Shown here piece after piece: positions 24,633-34,453 of a DNA stretch of 64,000 bases. How positions within the stretch are numbered: the stretch's first letter is position 1; each line of letters begins with the position of its first letter. Source of the stretch: Clostridia bacterium (GTDB taxonomy: Bacteria > Bacillota > Clostridia > Oscillospirales > Acutalibacteraceae). The DNA lies in contig JAFRJB010000038.1 of the NCBI GenBank assembly GCA_017432485.1, forward strand, positions 21,546-85,545, read 5' to 3'. A program made the translations under genes and the position numbers. The notes below the pieces were generated by a model that was not told the origin of the DNA, did not search any database, and saw nothing but the letters and a program-made list of their open reading frames with translations.

Positions 24633-27600
24633 TTAGCTCAGTGTAATCCTAATAATGTAGGAAGAGCCGCCTTCGATGTTGCCATCGGTTGCACATACTT
24701 TGAAGTAGTAAGTGGTGCCTCTCTCGAGACCATCGACCTTGGCTTGAATAGCAGTCGTGGTAGAAGCTACTAATTTATAGCCACTGTCTTTCTGTGTGCT
24801 CATATAGAGGTTATAACCGGTAGCGCCTGCTACTCTACTCCAGGAAGTCTGCACCGCATTGAAGCCTTTTTGGTTGACTTTGAGGTGATGTACATCCGGA
24901 AGAGTGGCGGTTGCCTGTGCAACATTGGAAGGATCGCTGGCAGTGCCGCCGGTGCCCGCCACTACCTTGTAGTAGTAAGTGGTGCCGGTGGTTAAATTGG
25001 TATCTTTATATGAAGTATCGGAAACAGAAGCAATCTTTTCAAACGGGCCGTTTGCGGATTCGGCTCTGTAGAGCTGATACACAGATGCACCTGAGATTTC
25101 GTTCCAGGTCAATTTAATAGAAGTCTTAGAAGCAGTTTCCGCAGTCAGTTTCGGGGTGGATAACTTCGATTTTTGAATGGTGAAGGTATCTACATTTTCG
25201 GAAGAGGAACCGTCTTCACTCAGCATATAGGTTTCGACTTTGAGCTTATTGCCATCTACATTCACAATCGAATAAGAAGATTTATTCTGATTGTCAACTC
25301 TTGTGAAGGAATCCAAATCAAAAGCTTCCTTGACTTTCTCATCGGGCTTGAGTTTGTAATCCTTCACGCCGGCTTTACCATTAATCAGGTAAACGGTACC
25401 TGCCTGGTTCTTGCCGACATTTTGGCTGTTAAACTCGCCGGTGACTTTACCATCGGTCATAAACTGACTTCTTAAGAAGACATGATCGTGACCGGAGAGA
25501 ACAACGTCAATACCGAGTTCGGGCATCAATTTGGAGAGTTGCTTTCTCAGAGCAACAACATCGCTGTCATCATAGTGAGAAGCGTTGGAGTAGATGGACT
25601 TGTGCATTGCTACGATATTCCAAGTCTTGTCGGAAGCCTCAACACTCTTCTTGAGCCATTCAACCTGGTCGGTGGAAAGGGTGTTGTCTTCATTAAGATT
25701 GTTGGAATTGAGCACGATGATGTGTGCATCGTTATACTCGTAGTCGTAGTAGATACCGCTGGAAACATCCTGCTCGGGATGCTCAACAGCAAAGAAGGTA
25801 TCTTGAGAAGGACCGAATGCGGTGGAAAGGATACCGTCTGTACCGTTTGTGCCCTTAGGCTCATGGTTACCGGCAACGGAAGCGATAGTGGTGTCGGCAA
25901 TGCCGTCTTGACCGAGTGTCCAGGACCACTGGCGCATATTGGCACCGTAGTCAACCTCGTCACCGGTGTGAAGCATAAACTTGTAATCCGGTGCTTTTTC
26001 GGCTGCATCGGCAAGCACTTTACCGTAGGAGTCTGCATACTGATCTTCTGTCTGGCACTGTGAGTCAGTCACAAACAGGAAGGAGAATGCGGATTTATCG
26101 CCTGCAGCAGTTTCCATCGTAGCCGGGTCAGACCAGATGTTCTTCGAAGCATCACCGATACGGTAGGTGTACTTGGTGCCGGGTGTTAAGCCGGTAATCT
26201 TGGCAATGTGCCTGTTCATGCTCATGCTTTCGCCAACAGAGTAAACACCGATATCCAAATTCGGATAGGTCATCATAATGGTGTCGCAAGAAGTGTCGGA
26301 ATTGAAAGCAACCGTGCTGCCGCCTGCAAAGTCATCTGCTGTTGCGCCGGCTTTGTAGTCGATAATCTGCACATCCGTACCGCTGATTTGCGGAATGGTG
26401 AACCAGTTAATGTTTTTAGAAGTGGTCGGGTCTTTACCGAAGGAGACAGAAGCAGCTGTCGGTAATTGCCACCAAGCATCTGCCGGAGCTTTCGCATCAA
26501 GCGGCTTGTAGTTGATGCTGGCGTGATAATCATCACCATCAGCGCTCATCATGCCTTCGCCCTTGACATCGTAATTATTGATGAAGGGGTATTGATCCGT
26601 GTAGCCTAAATCCGCTTTCGGAGTGCTGGTGGGATCCTCAAAGAAGGACTGCAGTACATAGTTGAGCAAATTGGAAACGGAGTGGATTTGATCATCCGTC
26701 AAATAATCATCCGCCGCATTGAATAAGAATGATTCGGCAAGGGAAGCAGTATCCGTCACGCTCTTTTCGGTGACTTCGCCGGTCTCAAACTTAATATGCT
26801 TGTAAGGATCGGTGATAATTCTGCCTGCCCATGCATCGGCAATAGAAACAATGTCCGGATTTTTAGATGTATTACCGAACAACAGTTTTCTGACTGCAGG
26901 GTAACGCAGCACGCCTGCAAAGTCAGGTAAAAGATCTTTGAATACATCAATCGGAATATTGATATTGGAAAGCAGTTCCAAAATATCGCCGGGCTGGAAG
27001 GTTTCCACTTCTTTACCATCCACTGTCTCAATGACATTTTCACCGAGAAGCTTATTGATAAGGTGGTCTGCCAGCTTGCGAACAGCAGCATCCGATTCGA
27101 TTTCGGCATAGATAGCCGGTAAATCTGCTACCAAATCTTTAATCCACTGCGGTTGAGCCGGGTCATCAATCGGTCTGCAGTCATAATTGGAAATAACCGC
27201 AGCCATTGCGATTTCGTCAAGGCTATGACCGGCAATGGTATATTCATCTAAGAGTTCACCGATGATTTCGTTGACAACCTTTAAGAGTTGTTCATTTTCG
27301 CGCACAATATTACCGTCGTCATCTATATAACCGATTAAGGAATGGTCGATTTCTTCGGTAAGCTTATTGACCGCAGAGATAATAGCATCTTTCTTTAAGG
27401 TAATAATGGAAATGGTGATGCTGTCGCCGGGGAACATAGTATCTAAGTAAGTTTCAAGATCCGTTCCGAGGAAGGACTCAATTAATGCCTTAGAACCGCC
27501 TTCGCGGATAATATCATCAATAAGTCTGCCGTCAAGATAACCGCTGACCATATTGGTGGCAAGTTTCGACAAGCTCGGTCTTTCGGCGGGTACAATGCAG

Positions 27601-29003
27601 TCGCCGTTATCATCAGCGTTTAATCTGGTGCCTGCAAAGAGGTACAGACCATAGTTTTCGCCGAAGGGTTTATGGATTTTTTCAAAAGCCACGCCGTTGG
27701 CAGCCGTGTTGTATTGCATCGGTACGATAACCGGATTACCGGCATCGTCGTATTCGTACCAGCACTGAGAAAGGTCAACTTGAGCGGTGCTGTCACAATC
27801 GCGGCAAACGGTATCAAAGTCAATCGTACCGTCATCGTTTAGGTCAACGTAGTTTTCGCGATAGGTGTTGGAATAGTTGGAAAGAGAACCGGTTTCAACA
27901 TCATAAATGGTTTCACCGTTGCTGCTGGTGTAGCAAGATACATCGGGAGCATGCTGGTGACCTGTGAAGACATAGTGCATACCGCTGTCGGCAAGGGTGC
28001 CGGCAACTCTCTGCCAATCGTTAATGACAAAGAGTTTCAACGCTGCAGCCTGCACCGCGAAGTGCGGGGTAATCGCAAAGTGGTTCATACCGATAGCGAC
28101 CTCTCCGTTGTTAACAGCTGCTTCACTTTCATCGCAAACCCAGTCGAGTTGATCTTCGGTCATATAACCGCCGGTGTTGGCATCTTGCACTTCCTGACCT
28201 GCAATGGTCACGGTGTTATCGTTGACATCTGCGGAATACATGCAGCAGTCCATGGAAATCAAGCGGATTTTTTCACCGTTGCTGTCTTCGAGGCTGACAG
28301 CGTAAGAAAGCGCGCCGCTGGAATCTTCGAAGGTGTAGAAATCTTTATCGGTAGGCGCATTGTTTAACTGATCATTCTTGAAGTAATCAATATCTGCTTC
28401 ACCGTAGCCTAAATCTCTGTAGTAATAAGCAAATTCTGCAGCATTGGTGGCAATTTCATTCGCTTCTTCCAAAGAGGAAGCACCGGTGCAGGTGATTGCC
28501 TTACCGTTAGCATCGTAGATAGTGCCGCCGCTGTACTTATTAATATCATGATTACCGGGGCAAACAAAGATGTGGAATTCAGGGTCAACTTTTCTCATCT
28601 TTTCTTGGAATGAGCGCAAAAGATCGCCTAAAACCTCATGATTCTTTTCTTCACCATTCGCAGTAAGGTCACCGGTTAAGAAGACATAACGCAGTGTGCC
28701 TTCGTTAACGCGCTCTTCAATGCCTTGAAGGGTTGCGTTAAGAATGGGGAAGGTCTCACCTAAGAGTTTGTTGTATTTCACAACATCGTCATAGTAGTCG
28801 GTTCCTTCGCCGCCTTTGCCGACCAACTGCTCCGTATACACATGCGTATCGGAAATGGTAGCAAAGGAAGGATGAGCGAGCTTGTAATCGGCGGAAGAGT
28901 TACCGCTGATGGTATCGTTAGCTGCGAACGTAAGCGGTGCGCAGGTGAGAACCATCATGATGGCAAGCACGATTGAAAGAACCTTCATAAAGTTTCTTTT
29001 CAT
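24633..29003 (-). CDS. Large secreted protein with two metallophosphoesterase modules and FnIII domains
   Basis: The 1456-residue protein has a Sec signal (about residues 1-27, ending TFA). Module 1 (about 45-400) is a complete calcineurin-like phosphoesterase: D52-T-H54, G111-D112, GNHD at 150-153, NH at 307-308 and GHQH at 348-351. A helical region of unknown type follows (about 480-800). Module 2 (about 880-1190) resembles purple acid phosphatases: an FnIII-like domain, then VTDSQ, HTGDE, AGNHE, MH and SGHDH. Two FnIII domains (about 1265-1456, each with YQLYR/YNLYM and YYYKV/YYFKV strands) end the protein. It probably scavenges phosphate from organic phosphates outside the cell. GGAGGG precedes the ATG. 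No wall-sorting motif is visible. Confidence 0.88.
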   Translation of the reverse strand: MKRNFMKVLSIVLAIMMVLTCAPLTFAANDTISGNSSADYKLAHPSFATISDTHVYTEQLVGKGGEGTDYYDDVVKYNKLLGETFPILNATLQGIEERVNEGTLRYVFLTGDLTANGEEKNHEVLGDLLRSFQEKMRKVDPEFHIFVCPGNHDINKYSGGTIYDANGKAITCTGASSLEEANEIATNAAEFAYYYRDLGYGEADIDYFKNDQLNNAPTDKDFYTFEDSSGALSYAVSLEDSNGEKIRLISMDCCMYSADVNDNTVTIAGQEVQDANTGGYMTEDQLDWVCDESEAAVNNGEVAIGMNHFAITPHFAVQAAALKLFVINDWQRVAGTLADSGMHYVFTGHQHAPDVSCYTSSNGETIYDVETGSLSNYSNTYRENYVDLNDDGTIDFDTVCRDCDSTAQVDLSQCWYEYDDAGNPVIVPMQYNTAANGVAFEKIHKPFGENYGLYLFAGTRLNADDNGDCIVPAERPSLSKLATNMVSGYLDGRLIDDIIREGGSKALIESFLGTDLETYLDTMFPGDSITISIITLKKDAIISAVNKLTEEIDHSLIGYIDDDGNIVRENEQLLKVVNEIIGELLDEYTIAGHSLDEIAMAAVISNYDCRPIDDPAQPQWIKDLVADLPAIYAEIESDAAVRKLADHLINKLLGENVIETVDGKEVETFQPGDILELLSNINIPIDVFKDLLPDFAGVLRYPAVRKLLFGNTSKNPDIVSIADAWAGRIITDPYKHIKFETGEVTEKSVTDTASLAESFLFNAADDYLTDDQIHSVSNLLNYVLQSFFEDPTSTPKADLGYTDQYPFINNYDVKGEGMMSADGDDYHASINYKPLDAKAPADAWWQLPTAASVSFGKDPTTSKNINWFTIPQISGTDVQIIDYKAGATADDFAGGSTVAFNSDTSCDTIMMTYPNLDIGVYSVGESMSMNRHIAKITGLTPGTKYTYRIGDASKNIWSDPATMETAAGDKSAFSFLFVTDSQCQTEDQYADSYGKVLADAAEKAPDYKFMLHTGDEVDYGANMRQWSWTLGQDGIADTTIASVAGNHEPKGTNGTDGILSTAFGPSQDTFFAVEHPEQDVSSGIYYDYEYNDAHIIVLNSNNLNEDNTLSTDQVEWLKKSVEASDKTWNIVAMHKSIYSNASHYDDSDVVALRKQLSKLMPELGIDVVLSGHDHVFLRSQFMTDGKVTGEFNSQNVGKNQAGTVYLINGKAGVKDYKLKPDEKVKEAFDLDSFTRVDNQNKSSYSIVNVDGNKLKVETYMLSEDGSSSENVDTFTIQKSKLSTPKLTAETASKTSIKLTWNEISGASVYQLYRAESANGPFEKIASVSDTSYKDTNLTTGTTYYYKVVAGTGGTASDPSNVAQATATLPDVHHLKVNQKGFNAVQTSWSRVAGATGYNLYMSTQKDSGYKLVASTTTAIQAKVDGLERGTTYYFKVCATDGNIEGGSSYIIRITLS

Positions 29004-29086
29004 GATTTTCCCTCCAAATTGAAAAATTTACATATAAATTTTATCATTTTATTATATTTAAGTAAATACTTTCATATAATATTCAT

Positions 29087-29112
29087 TTATTTTGTTAATT
29101 TTAACAAAATAA
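29087..29112. promoter_or_regulatory. AT-rich inverted repeat upstream of the phosphoesterase gene
   Basis: A perfect 12-bp inverted repeat with a 2-base gap (arms TTATTTTGTTAA and TTAACAAAATAA), 84 bases before the start codon on the minus strand. A dimeric repressor or activator site is possible; it lacks GC and U-run features of a terminator. Confidence 0.4.
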
Positions 29113-29126
29113 TACAATAAAATTCT

Positions 29127-29150
29127 CCCTTTTGACGATGGTCAAAAGGG
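29127..29150 (-). terminator. Terminator of the V-ATPase operon (minus strand)
   Basis: A perfect 10-bp stem (CCCTTTTGAC / GTCAAAAGGG) with a 4-base loop; on the minus strand it is followed by AGAATTTTATT, a weak U-rich tail, 47 bases after the last stop codon. Confidence 0.7.
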
Positions 29151-29196
29151 AAAAACAGGTTAAATTTATCTTATTTTATACCACAAAAAGCGATAA

Positions 29197-29832
29197 TCAC
29201 TGATTTTTCTTTGTCGCATTTTGTTTTTCTTTTTGGCTTTTGATAACCTTTAAGCGGGAGAAATCTTCTCTCTCTTTTTCTTCCAGATTTTCGGTAATAA
29301 ATTTAACGATTTCCTCATAGCGCGGAATGACAATATTTTTTAATGCGTTGGAGCGCTTTTGGGTTTTGCTGATGGCGGTTGCCAAGCGGTATACGCTGCT
29401 TTCGATTTGCGCAAGTTCCGCAGTCAGCAGTTTGACTTCGTGAAAATCTTTATACGCAATATCCAAAAGCGAATTGGAGTCGCCGATTAAGTAGTGGGGC
29501 TGCGGCTGTTGCTGTGAAACCGACACAATCGGAATTTCCACGCCCATCACCGAGCGGTAGTCAATTTCAATGGAATTATCCGTATCGACAACAATGGCAT
29601 TGTTGGCTTCGCTGCCCAGTGTCATATTCGCAAGCTTAAGCGCCTGATACGCGTTTTGGTAGACAGTACCGATTTTATCCTGAATGGATTTTGCCTCATC
29701 TATGAGCTGCATCATTTCTCTGACCAAAATGTGGCGCTTTCTGTCGAGCAGGTCAAAGCCGAGCCTTGCCAATTCAAGACTCTTTTTGTATGCAATCAGA
29801 TTTCCTTTTGTCGCAAAAACTTGTTGTGCCAT
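29197..29832 (-). CDS. ntpD: V-type ATPase subunit D (central shaft)
   Basis: The 211-residue protein is the coiled-coil rotor shaft inside the A3B3 ring. The conserved N-terminal block is QVFATKGNLIAYKKSLELARLGFDLLDRKRHIL, and the long helices at both ends pair as in known structures; the C-terminal helix carries KRSNALKNIVIPRYEEIVKFI. It is the last gene of the operon, 3 bases after subunit B, and is followed by a basic, Lys/Gln-rich tail. Confidence 0.94.
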   Translation of the reverse strand: MAQQVFATKGNLIAYKKSLELARLGFDLLDRKRHILVREMMQLIDEAKSIQDKIGTVYQNAYQALKLANMTLGSEANNAIVVDTDNSIEIDYRSVMGVEIPIVSVSQQQPQPHYLIGDSNSLLDIAYKDFHEVKLLTAELAQIESSVYRLATAISKTQKRSNALKNIVIPRYEEIVKFITENLEEKEREDFSRLKVIKSQKEKQNATKKNQ

Positions 29833-29835
29833 ACC

Positions 29836-31224
29836 TTACTGGTTTTGTGCAGCCTTAAGCGGTTCATAATGCTCTTTGAGCAAGTCTTTATCCAGTCTGT
29901 CAAGTTCACTCTCGGGCAGAATGGTTAATAACTCCCAACCGAGGTCGAGGGTTTCTTCTATGGTGCGGTTTGCATTATAGCCTTGGTTGATGAAGCGCTC
30001 TTCAAAGGCTTCACCGAATTTGAGTAACAGTTTATCGTTGGGGGAAAGTTCATCCTCACCGATAACGGACGCGAGTGCTTTGGCATCCTGCACTTTGGAG
30101 TAGCTTGCAAATAACTGATTGGCGAGGTCTTGGTGGTCGGCTCTGGTGTAACCGTCACCGATACCGTCTTTCATCAATCTTGAAAGCGAGGGAAGCACAC
30201 TGACCGGCGGGTAAATGCCCATCGTATCGAGTGCTCTGTCGAGTGTGATTTGCCCTTCCGTAATATACCCGGTCAAGTCGGGAATGGGGTGAGTGATATC
30301 GTCATTGGGCATGGTTAAAATCGGGATTTGCGTGACAGACCCCGGTTTGCCTTCCACAATACCGGCTCTTTCATATAAAGAAGCAAAGTCGGAGTATAAA
30401 TAACCCGGAAAGCCTTTTCTGCCGGGAATTTCGCCTTTAGAAGAGGAAAATTCGCGCACGGCTTCTGCGTAAGAAGTCATATCGGTCAAGATTACCAAAA
30501 TATCTTTGCCGAGTTCATACGCAAGGTATTCCGCCGCCGTTAAGGCGCAGCGCGGTGTGATGATTCTTTCAATAATCGGGTCATTGGAAAGGTTGAGATA
30601 CATTACAACCTTATTCATAACATTGGCTTCTTCAAAGGATTTTCTGAAGTATTCCGCAACATCGTTTTTAACACCCATCGCCGCAAAAACAATCGCAAAA
30701 TCGCTTCCGTCGGAGACATTCGCCTGCTTTACAATTTGAACAGCAAGCTCATTGTGCTTCATACCGGAGCCGGAGAAAATCGGCAGCTTTTGCCCGCGAA
30801 TTAAGGTCGAGAGGCAATCGATGGAAGAAATACCCGTATTAATGTAATTTCGCGGATATACACGCGCAACGGGATTAATCGGTTGCCCGTTGACATCCGA
30901 TTTCTTTTCGGGGTAAATATCGCCCAAACCGTCAATAGGTCTGCCCAAACCGTCAAACACTCTGCCCAAAATTTCGGGCGAGAGGGGTAATTCCAAAGCG
31001 TGACCGGTCAGGCGCGAAACCGTATTGCTCAGTGAGAGACCGGTAGTGCCTTTAAATACCTGAATGATGACTTTGTCGCCTTCAATCTGCACCACTCTGC
31101 CGGTGCGCTTGGAGCCGTCATCCAAAAGGATTTCCACCATCTCTTCGTTGTGCGCATTCTCTACACCGTCTAACACAATCAGAGGGCCGTTGATTTGGTC
31201 TAAACCGATATGTTCTACAATCAT
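29836..31224 (-). CDS. ntpB: V-type ATPase subunit B
   Basis: The non-catalytic nucleotide-site subunit of 462 residues alternates with A in the headpiece. It has the F1/V1 fold but no P-loop. Conserved blocks are [71 protein letters not shown], and [25 protein letters not shown]. Its start overlaps the A subunit stop by 4 bases (ATGA), which favours balanced synthesis. Confidence 0.96.
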   Translation of the reverse strand: MIVEHIGLDQINGPLIVLDGVENAHNEEMVEILLDDGSKRTGRVVQIEGDKVIIQVFKGTTGLSLSNTVSRLTGHALELPLSPEILGRVFDGLGRPIDGLGDIYPEKKSDVNGQPINPVARVYPRNYINTGISSIDCLSTLIRGQKLPIFSGSGMKHNELAVQIVKQANVSDGSDFAIVFAAMGVKNDVAEYFRKSFEEANVMNKVVMYLNLSNDPIIERIITPRCALTAAEYLAYELGKDILVILTDMTSYAEAVREFSSSKGEIPGRKGFPGYLYSDFASLYERAGIVEGKPGSVTQIPILTMPNDDITHPIPDLTGYITEGQITLDRALDTMGIYPPVSVLPSLSRLMKDGIGDGYTRADHQDLANQLFASYSKVQDAKALASVIGEDELSPNDKLLLKFGEAFEERFINQGYNANRTIEETLDLGWELLTILPESELDRLDKDLLKEHYEPLKAAQNQ

Positions 31225-32999
31225 CCTAATTTCCCTCCCGATGCAATGTTAAACTTGGTTAGAGCAGCATCAATTTCTTCTTTGAAATCTTCAATACCCG
31301 ACAAATCATCGTTGGGAATGATATATTTGAGCTGAATGGCTTTATCAAATAAGCCCAAAGCCTTGATTTGAGAAATCGGGATTTGTTGCGCGACTATTAA
31401 TGAACATTGTTTATATAAATACAATATAATTCTCATCATTTGGTACTGCTTTTCGAGCGGTACATAGGTATCAATCTCATGGAATGCATTTTGCTGTAAG
31501 AAACCGACACGAATGACTCTGGCAATTTCAATAATCAGTTTTTGGTCATCGGGCAAAACATCAGAACCGATGAGCTTGACAATTTCCATCAAATCCGCTT
31601 CCTGCTGCAAGAGCGAAGCGATTCTTTCACGATGGCGCATAAACTTGGGGCTGAGGTTTTCACTATACCACGGCGCAAGGGAGTTTAAGTATTCACTGTA
31701 GCTTGTGGTCCAGTTAATAGCAGGGTAGTGCCTTGCATAGGCAAGGGATTTGTCCAGAGCCCAGAAGCAGCGCGTAAAGCGCTTTGTATTCTGTGTAACA
31801 GGCTCAGAAAAGTCACCGCCCTGCGGTGAAACCGCACCGATGAGTGTAATGGAGCCTTCTTTTTGACAGAGTGTCTTCATATAGCCGGCTCTCTCGTAGA
31901 ATTCGGAAAGGCGAGATGGCAGATATGCCGGGAAACCTTCGTCGGCAGGCATTTCTTCCAAGCGCCCTGAGATTTCTCTGAGTGCTTCCGCCCAGCGCGA
32001 AGAGGAGTCTGCCATCATCGCGGTGTGGTAGCCCATATCGCGGTAATACTCGGCAAGTGTGACGCCGGTATATATGGAAGCTTCTCTTGCCGCCACGGGC
32101 ATATTGGAAGTATTGGCAATCAAAATGGTTCTTTCGGTCATGGGTTTGCCGGTTTTCGGGTCAATCAACTCGCTGAATTCCTGCAATACCTGTGTCATTT
32201 CATTGCCGCGCTCACCGCAGCCGACATAGATGATAATATCGGCATCGCACCATTTGGCAAGCTGATGCTGTGTCATCGTTTTACCGGTGCCGAAACCGCC
32301 GGGAATCGCTGCTGCGCCGCCTTTGGCAACAGGGAACAGGGTATCGAGAATTCTTTGACCGGTCAACAGCGGCTTGTCGGAACTCATGCGCTCTTTGACA
32401 GGGCGCGGGGTTCTGATCGGCCACTTTTGGCACAAGGTAATGTCGTGCACCGTACCGAAGCTGTCTTTGAGCTTGAGCACGGTATCATTGACCGTATACT
32501 GCCCGTCGGGTTTGACTTCCACAACTTCACCGCTCAAATCGGGTGCAAGCAGGCAGTAGTGGATAATGGCGCTTGTTTCGGGGCAGGAAGCATATACAGC
32601 GCCGCCCTCTAACGCATCGCCTTCTTTGACCAGCAAGGTCACATCCCATTTCTTTTGGGCATCTAAACTCGGAATCAGTGAGCCTTTTTTGATAAAGGCG
32701 CCGCTTTGCTCTTTGATAACAGAGAGCGGGCGCTCAATACCGTCAAAAATATTGCTCATCAAACCGGGGCCTAAGGTAATGGTCAAGGGTGAACCGCTCG
32801 GATAAATCGGTTCACCTGCGCTTAAACCGGCTGTTTCTTCATATACCTGAATGGTGGTTTTTTCATTATCAATCAAAATGACTTCACCGGCAAGTTTATC
32901 CTTGCCGACAAAGACCATTTCCATCATGGAAAGGTCGGTTTTGCCCTTGATTGTAATGACAGGACCGTTGATAGAATAAATCTGATATGTTTTTTCCAA
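31221..32999 (-). CDS. ntpA: V-type ATPase catalytic subunit A
   Basis: The 592-residue subunit binds and hydrolyses (or makes) ATP. The Walker A loop GGFGTGKT is near residues 229-236, and the characteristic A-subunit insert (non-homologous region) lies upstream at about 110-200. Other blocks are [49 protein letters not shown] (Walker B region) and [18 protein letters not shown]. The order A-B-D at the operon end is standard for bacterial V/A-type enzymes. No lysine-rich sodium- or proton-specific clue is present here; ion choice depends on subunit K. Confidence 0.97.
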   Translation of the reverse strand: MEKTYQIYSINGPVITIKGKTDLSMMEMVFVGKDKLAGEVILIDNEKTTIQVYEETAGLSAGEPIYPSGSPLTITLGPGLMSNIFDGIERPLSVIKEQSGAFIKKGSLIPSLDAQKKWDVTLLVKEGDALEGGAVYASCPETSAIIHYCLLAPDLSGEVVEVKPDGQYTVNDTVLKLKDSFGTVHDITLCQKWPIRTPRPVKERMSSDKPLLTGQRILDTLFPVAKGGAAAIPGGFGTGKTMTQHQLAKWCDADIIIYVGCGERGNEMTQVLQEFSELIDPKTGKPMTERTILIANTSNMPVAAREASIYTGVTLAEYYRDMGYHTAMMADSSSRWAEALREISGRLEEMPADEGFPAYLPSRLSEFYERAGYMKTLCQKEGSITLIGAVSPQGGDFSEPVTQNTKRFTRCFWALDKSLAYARHYPAINWTTSYSEYLNSLAPWYSENLSPKFMRHRERIASLLQQEADLMEIVKLIGSDVLPDDQKLIIEIARVIRVGFLQQNAFHEIDTYVPLEKQYQMMRIILYLYKQCSLIVAQQIPISQIKALGLFDKAIQLKYIIPNDDLSGIEDFKEEIDAALTKFNIASGGKLG

Positions 33000-33026
33000 A
33001 ATATTTCTCCTAACAGGGAAGAATGA

Positions 33027-33623
33027 TTATACTTCGACTTTGAGTTTTGAATGTAACAAGAACCAATCGAGCTGGTTTTCCAAACCGGCATCAAGGGTTT
33101 CATCAATTAAAATGTTTTTATCTTGGTCAATCACTTTAAAGGCGCCGATGGTGATTGTCGGGTCAGTTTCAATCGCGGCGGTCGGGTAGGTTTTTTGAAT
33201 AGCGCTTTGAGCGAAAGTGTCGTCGTTGCGTACTTTAAAAGTAAGATTTTTACCTACTTTATTGGACAACTCGTTTAAGCGTTTTTCCAAAAAATCCGTA
33301 TAGGCGTCACTTGCAGCGAATGCCTGCAGTTTCGCCTTTGCAAGTGCAAACACCTCTTGCTGATAGGCGGAGCGCTTGGAATAAATCTCTTTTTTCTTTT
33401 CATTCTCATACAGCGCTACTTTCAGCTTTGCCTGTGCCTCAATTTTCGATTTTGCCGCTTCGATTTTTAAATGACCGTCTCGGCGCGCTTCATCCTCTGC
33501 GCGCTGCATTTCTTCTTGCGTGGTATCTTCAATTTGCTTGGCGATATCACTGCATTTTTGCATAGCCGCTTTGTTAATCGCTTTGAGAAAGCTTTTCGTT
33601 TTAGCGGGGGATTGCTGAATCAT
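33027..33623 (-). CDS. ntpE: V-type ATPase peripheral-stalk subunit E
   Basis: The 198-residue protein has an N-terminal helical arm rich in Ala, Glu and Lys (about residues 18-110; EMQRAEDEARRDGHLKIEAAKSKIEAQAK) and a C-terminal globular alpha/beta domain containing VDQ-like TIGAFKVIDQDKNILIDETLDAGLE. This is the organisation of subunit E, which with the G/H coiled coil forms the stator linking the head to subunit I. Identity rests on length, composition, the IGGFKV-type C-terminal motif and operon position. Confidence 0.9.
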   Translation of the reverse strand: MIQQSPAKTKSFLKAINKAAMQKCSDIAKQIEDTTQEEMQRAEDEARRDGHLKIEAAKSKIEAQAKLKVALYENEKKKEIYSKRSAYQQEVFALAKAKLQAFAASDAYTDFLEKRLNELSNKVGKNLTFKVRNDDTFAQSAIQKTYPTAAIETDPTITIGAFKVIDQDKNILIDETLDAGLENQLDWFLLHSKLKVEV

Positions 33624-33640
33624 AATATCTCCTTATCGCA

Positions 33641-33943
33641 CTAAATGCCGATAACTTCGTGAACAATTTTTAAAATAGAATCGTTCGGGCGATCGGCACC
33701 ATCACTGTTGGGGATTTCAACCAACAGCGGTGTAGAGTAGTTAAGTTTAATGTGACTTACGGTTTCGGGAAAAGCTGCGGCAATAGAGTCGGTAATCATC
33801 AGAATACCGATACTGCTGTCTTTGGTCGCTTCGAGCATCGCCTGCTCGGCTTCTTCAATTTTTTCGCAGAATTTTCCCTCAATGCCCGCAAGGTGCATAC
33901 CGGTTAGGGTATCTCTGTCATCACTGATTACAAAAAACTTCAT
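33641..33943 (-). CDS. ntpG: V-type ATPase subunit F
   Basis: This 100-residue protein matches the small Rossmann-like F subunit bound to the rotor shaft. Typical features are the opening KFFVISDDRDTLTGMHLAGIEG, the middle IGILMITDSIAAAFPETV, and PLLVEIPNSDG near the C-terminus. The Enterococcus name is ntpG; other systems call it atpF. It lies between K and E, close to both (5-17 bases). Confidence 0.9.
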   Translation of the reverse strand: MKFFVISDDRDTLTGMHLAGIEGKFCEKIEEAEQAMLEATKDSSIGILMITDSIAAAFPETVSHIKLNYSTPLLVEIPNSDGADRPNDSILKIVHEVIGI

Positions 33944-33948
33944 CTTCG

Positions 33949-34434
33949 TTATCGCGGTAATACAAGAATGGAAATAACAACACCGTACAGCGCAATGGAT
34001 TCACCGAGCGCTACGAAAATAATGGCTTTACCGAAGGCTTTGGGGTCTTCACTGACTGCACCGATAGCTGCGGGTGCACCGGCTGCAACGGCAATACCGC
34101 CGCCGATACCGGCAAGACCGGTGGAAAGGCCGGCTGCAAGATATGCCATACCTTTGTCGAAACCGGTGCTGCTTTGTTGTGCTTCTTCGCCGGTAGTCTC
34201 TGCCGCCTGTTCGGAAGCTGTGGTGGTTTGTGCAGGCGCTGCATCGCTGCTGTCACTGCCGGCAGCAAAGGAACCGACCGCAAAAACGACCAGCATTGTC
34301 AGCACCACTAAAAAGGCGATGGCGTTATAACGGAATGCTTTTTTGGCGCTTACACCGCTTAATCTTTTCTTAACAGCGATGGTTGCGGAAATAATAATGG
34401 TAATAATCGGTACAAGAATTAATAAGATATTCAT
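33949..34434 (-). CDS. ntpK: V-type ATPase proteolipid subunit K (rotor ring)
   Basis: The 161-residue membrane protein has four hydrophobic segments (about 2-20, 38-58, 96-120, 130-158). The second hairpin is a classical c-subunit: GLSTGLAGIGGGIAVAAGAPAAIGAVSEDP and the ion-binding Glu in VALGESIALYG. The first hairpin lacks the Gly-rich pattern and the acidic residue, so each protomer carries one ion site. Between the hairpins lies an unusual polar linker (about 60-93, AGSDSSDAAPAQTTT...), rich in Ala, Ser, Thr, Gln and Glu. A Gln near the Glu, expected in sodium-binding rings, is not obvious, so coupling-ion choice is open. Confidence 0.9.
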   Translation of the reverse strand: MNILLILVPIITIIISATIAVKKRLSGVSAKKAFRYNAIAFLVVLTMLVVFAVGSFAAGSDSSDAAPAQTTTASEQAAETTGEEAQQSSTGFDKGMAYLAAGLSTGLAGIGGGIAVAAGAPAAIGAVSEDPKAFGKAIIFVALGESIALYGVVISILVLPR

Positions 34435-34453
34435 AATAAACCTCCCAAAGTGA

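Noticed and set aside
25482..26063. 193-codon plus-strand frame inside the double phosphoesterase gene
   Set aside because: Antisense shadow of the PAP-like module; no homology and no expression signals.
32025..32612. 195-codon plus-strand frame opposite V-ATPase subunit A
   Set aside because: Antisense shadow over the conserved nucleotide-binding region; no ribosome site.
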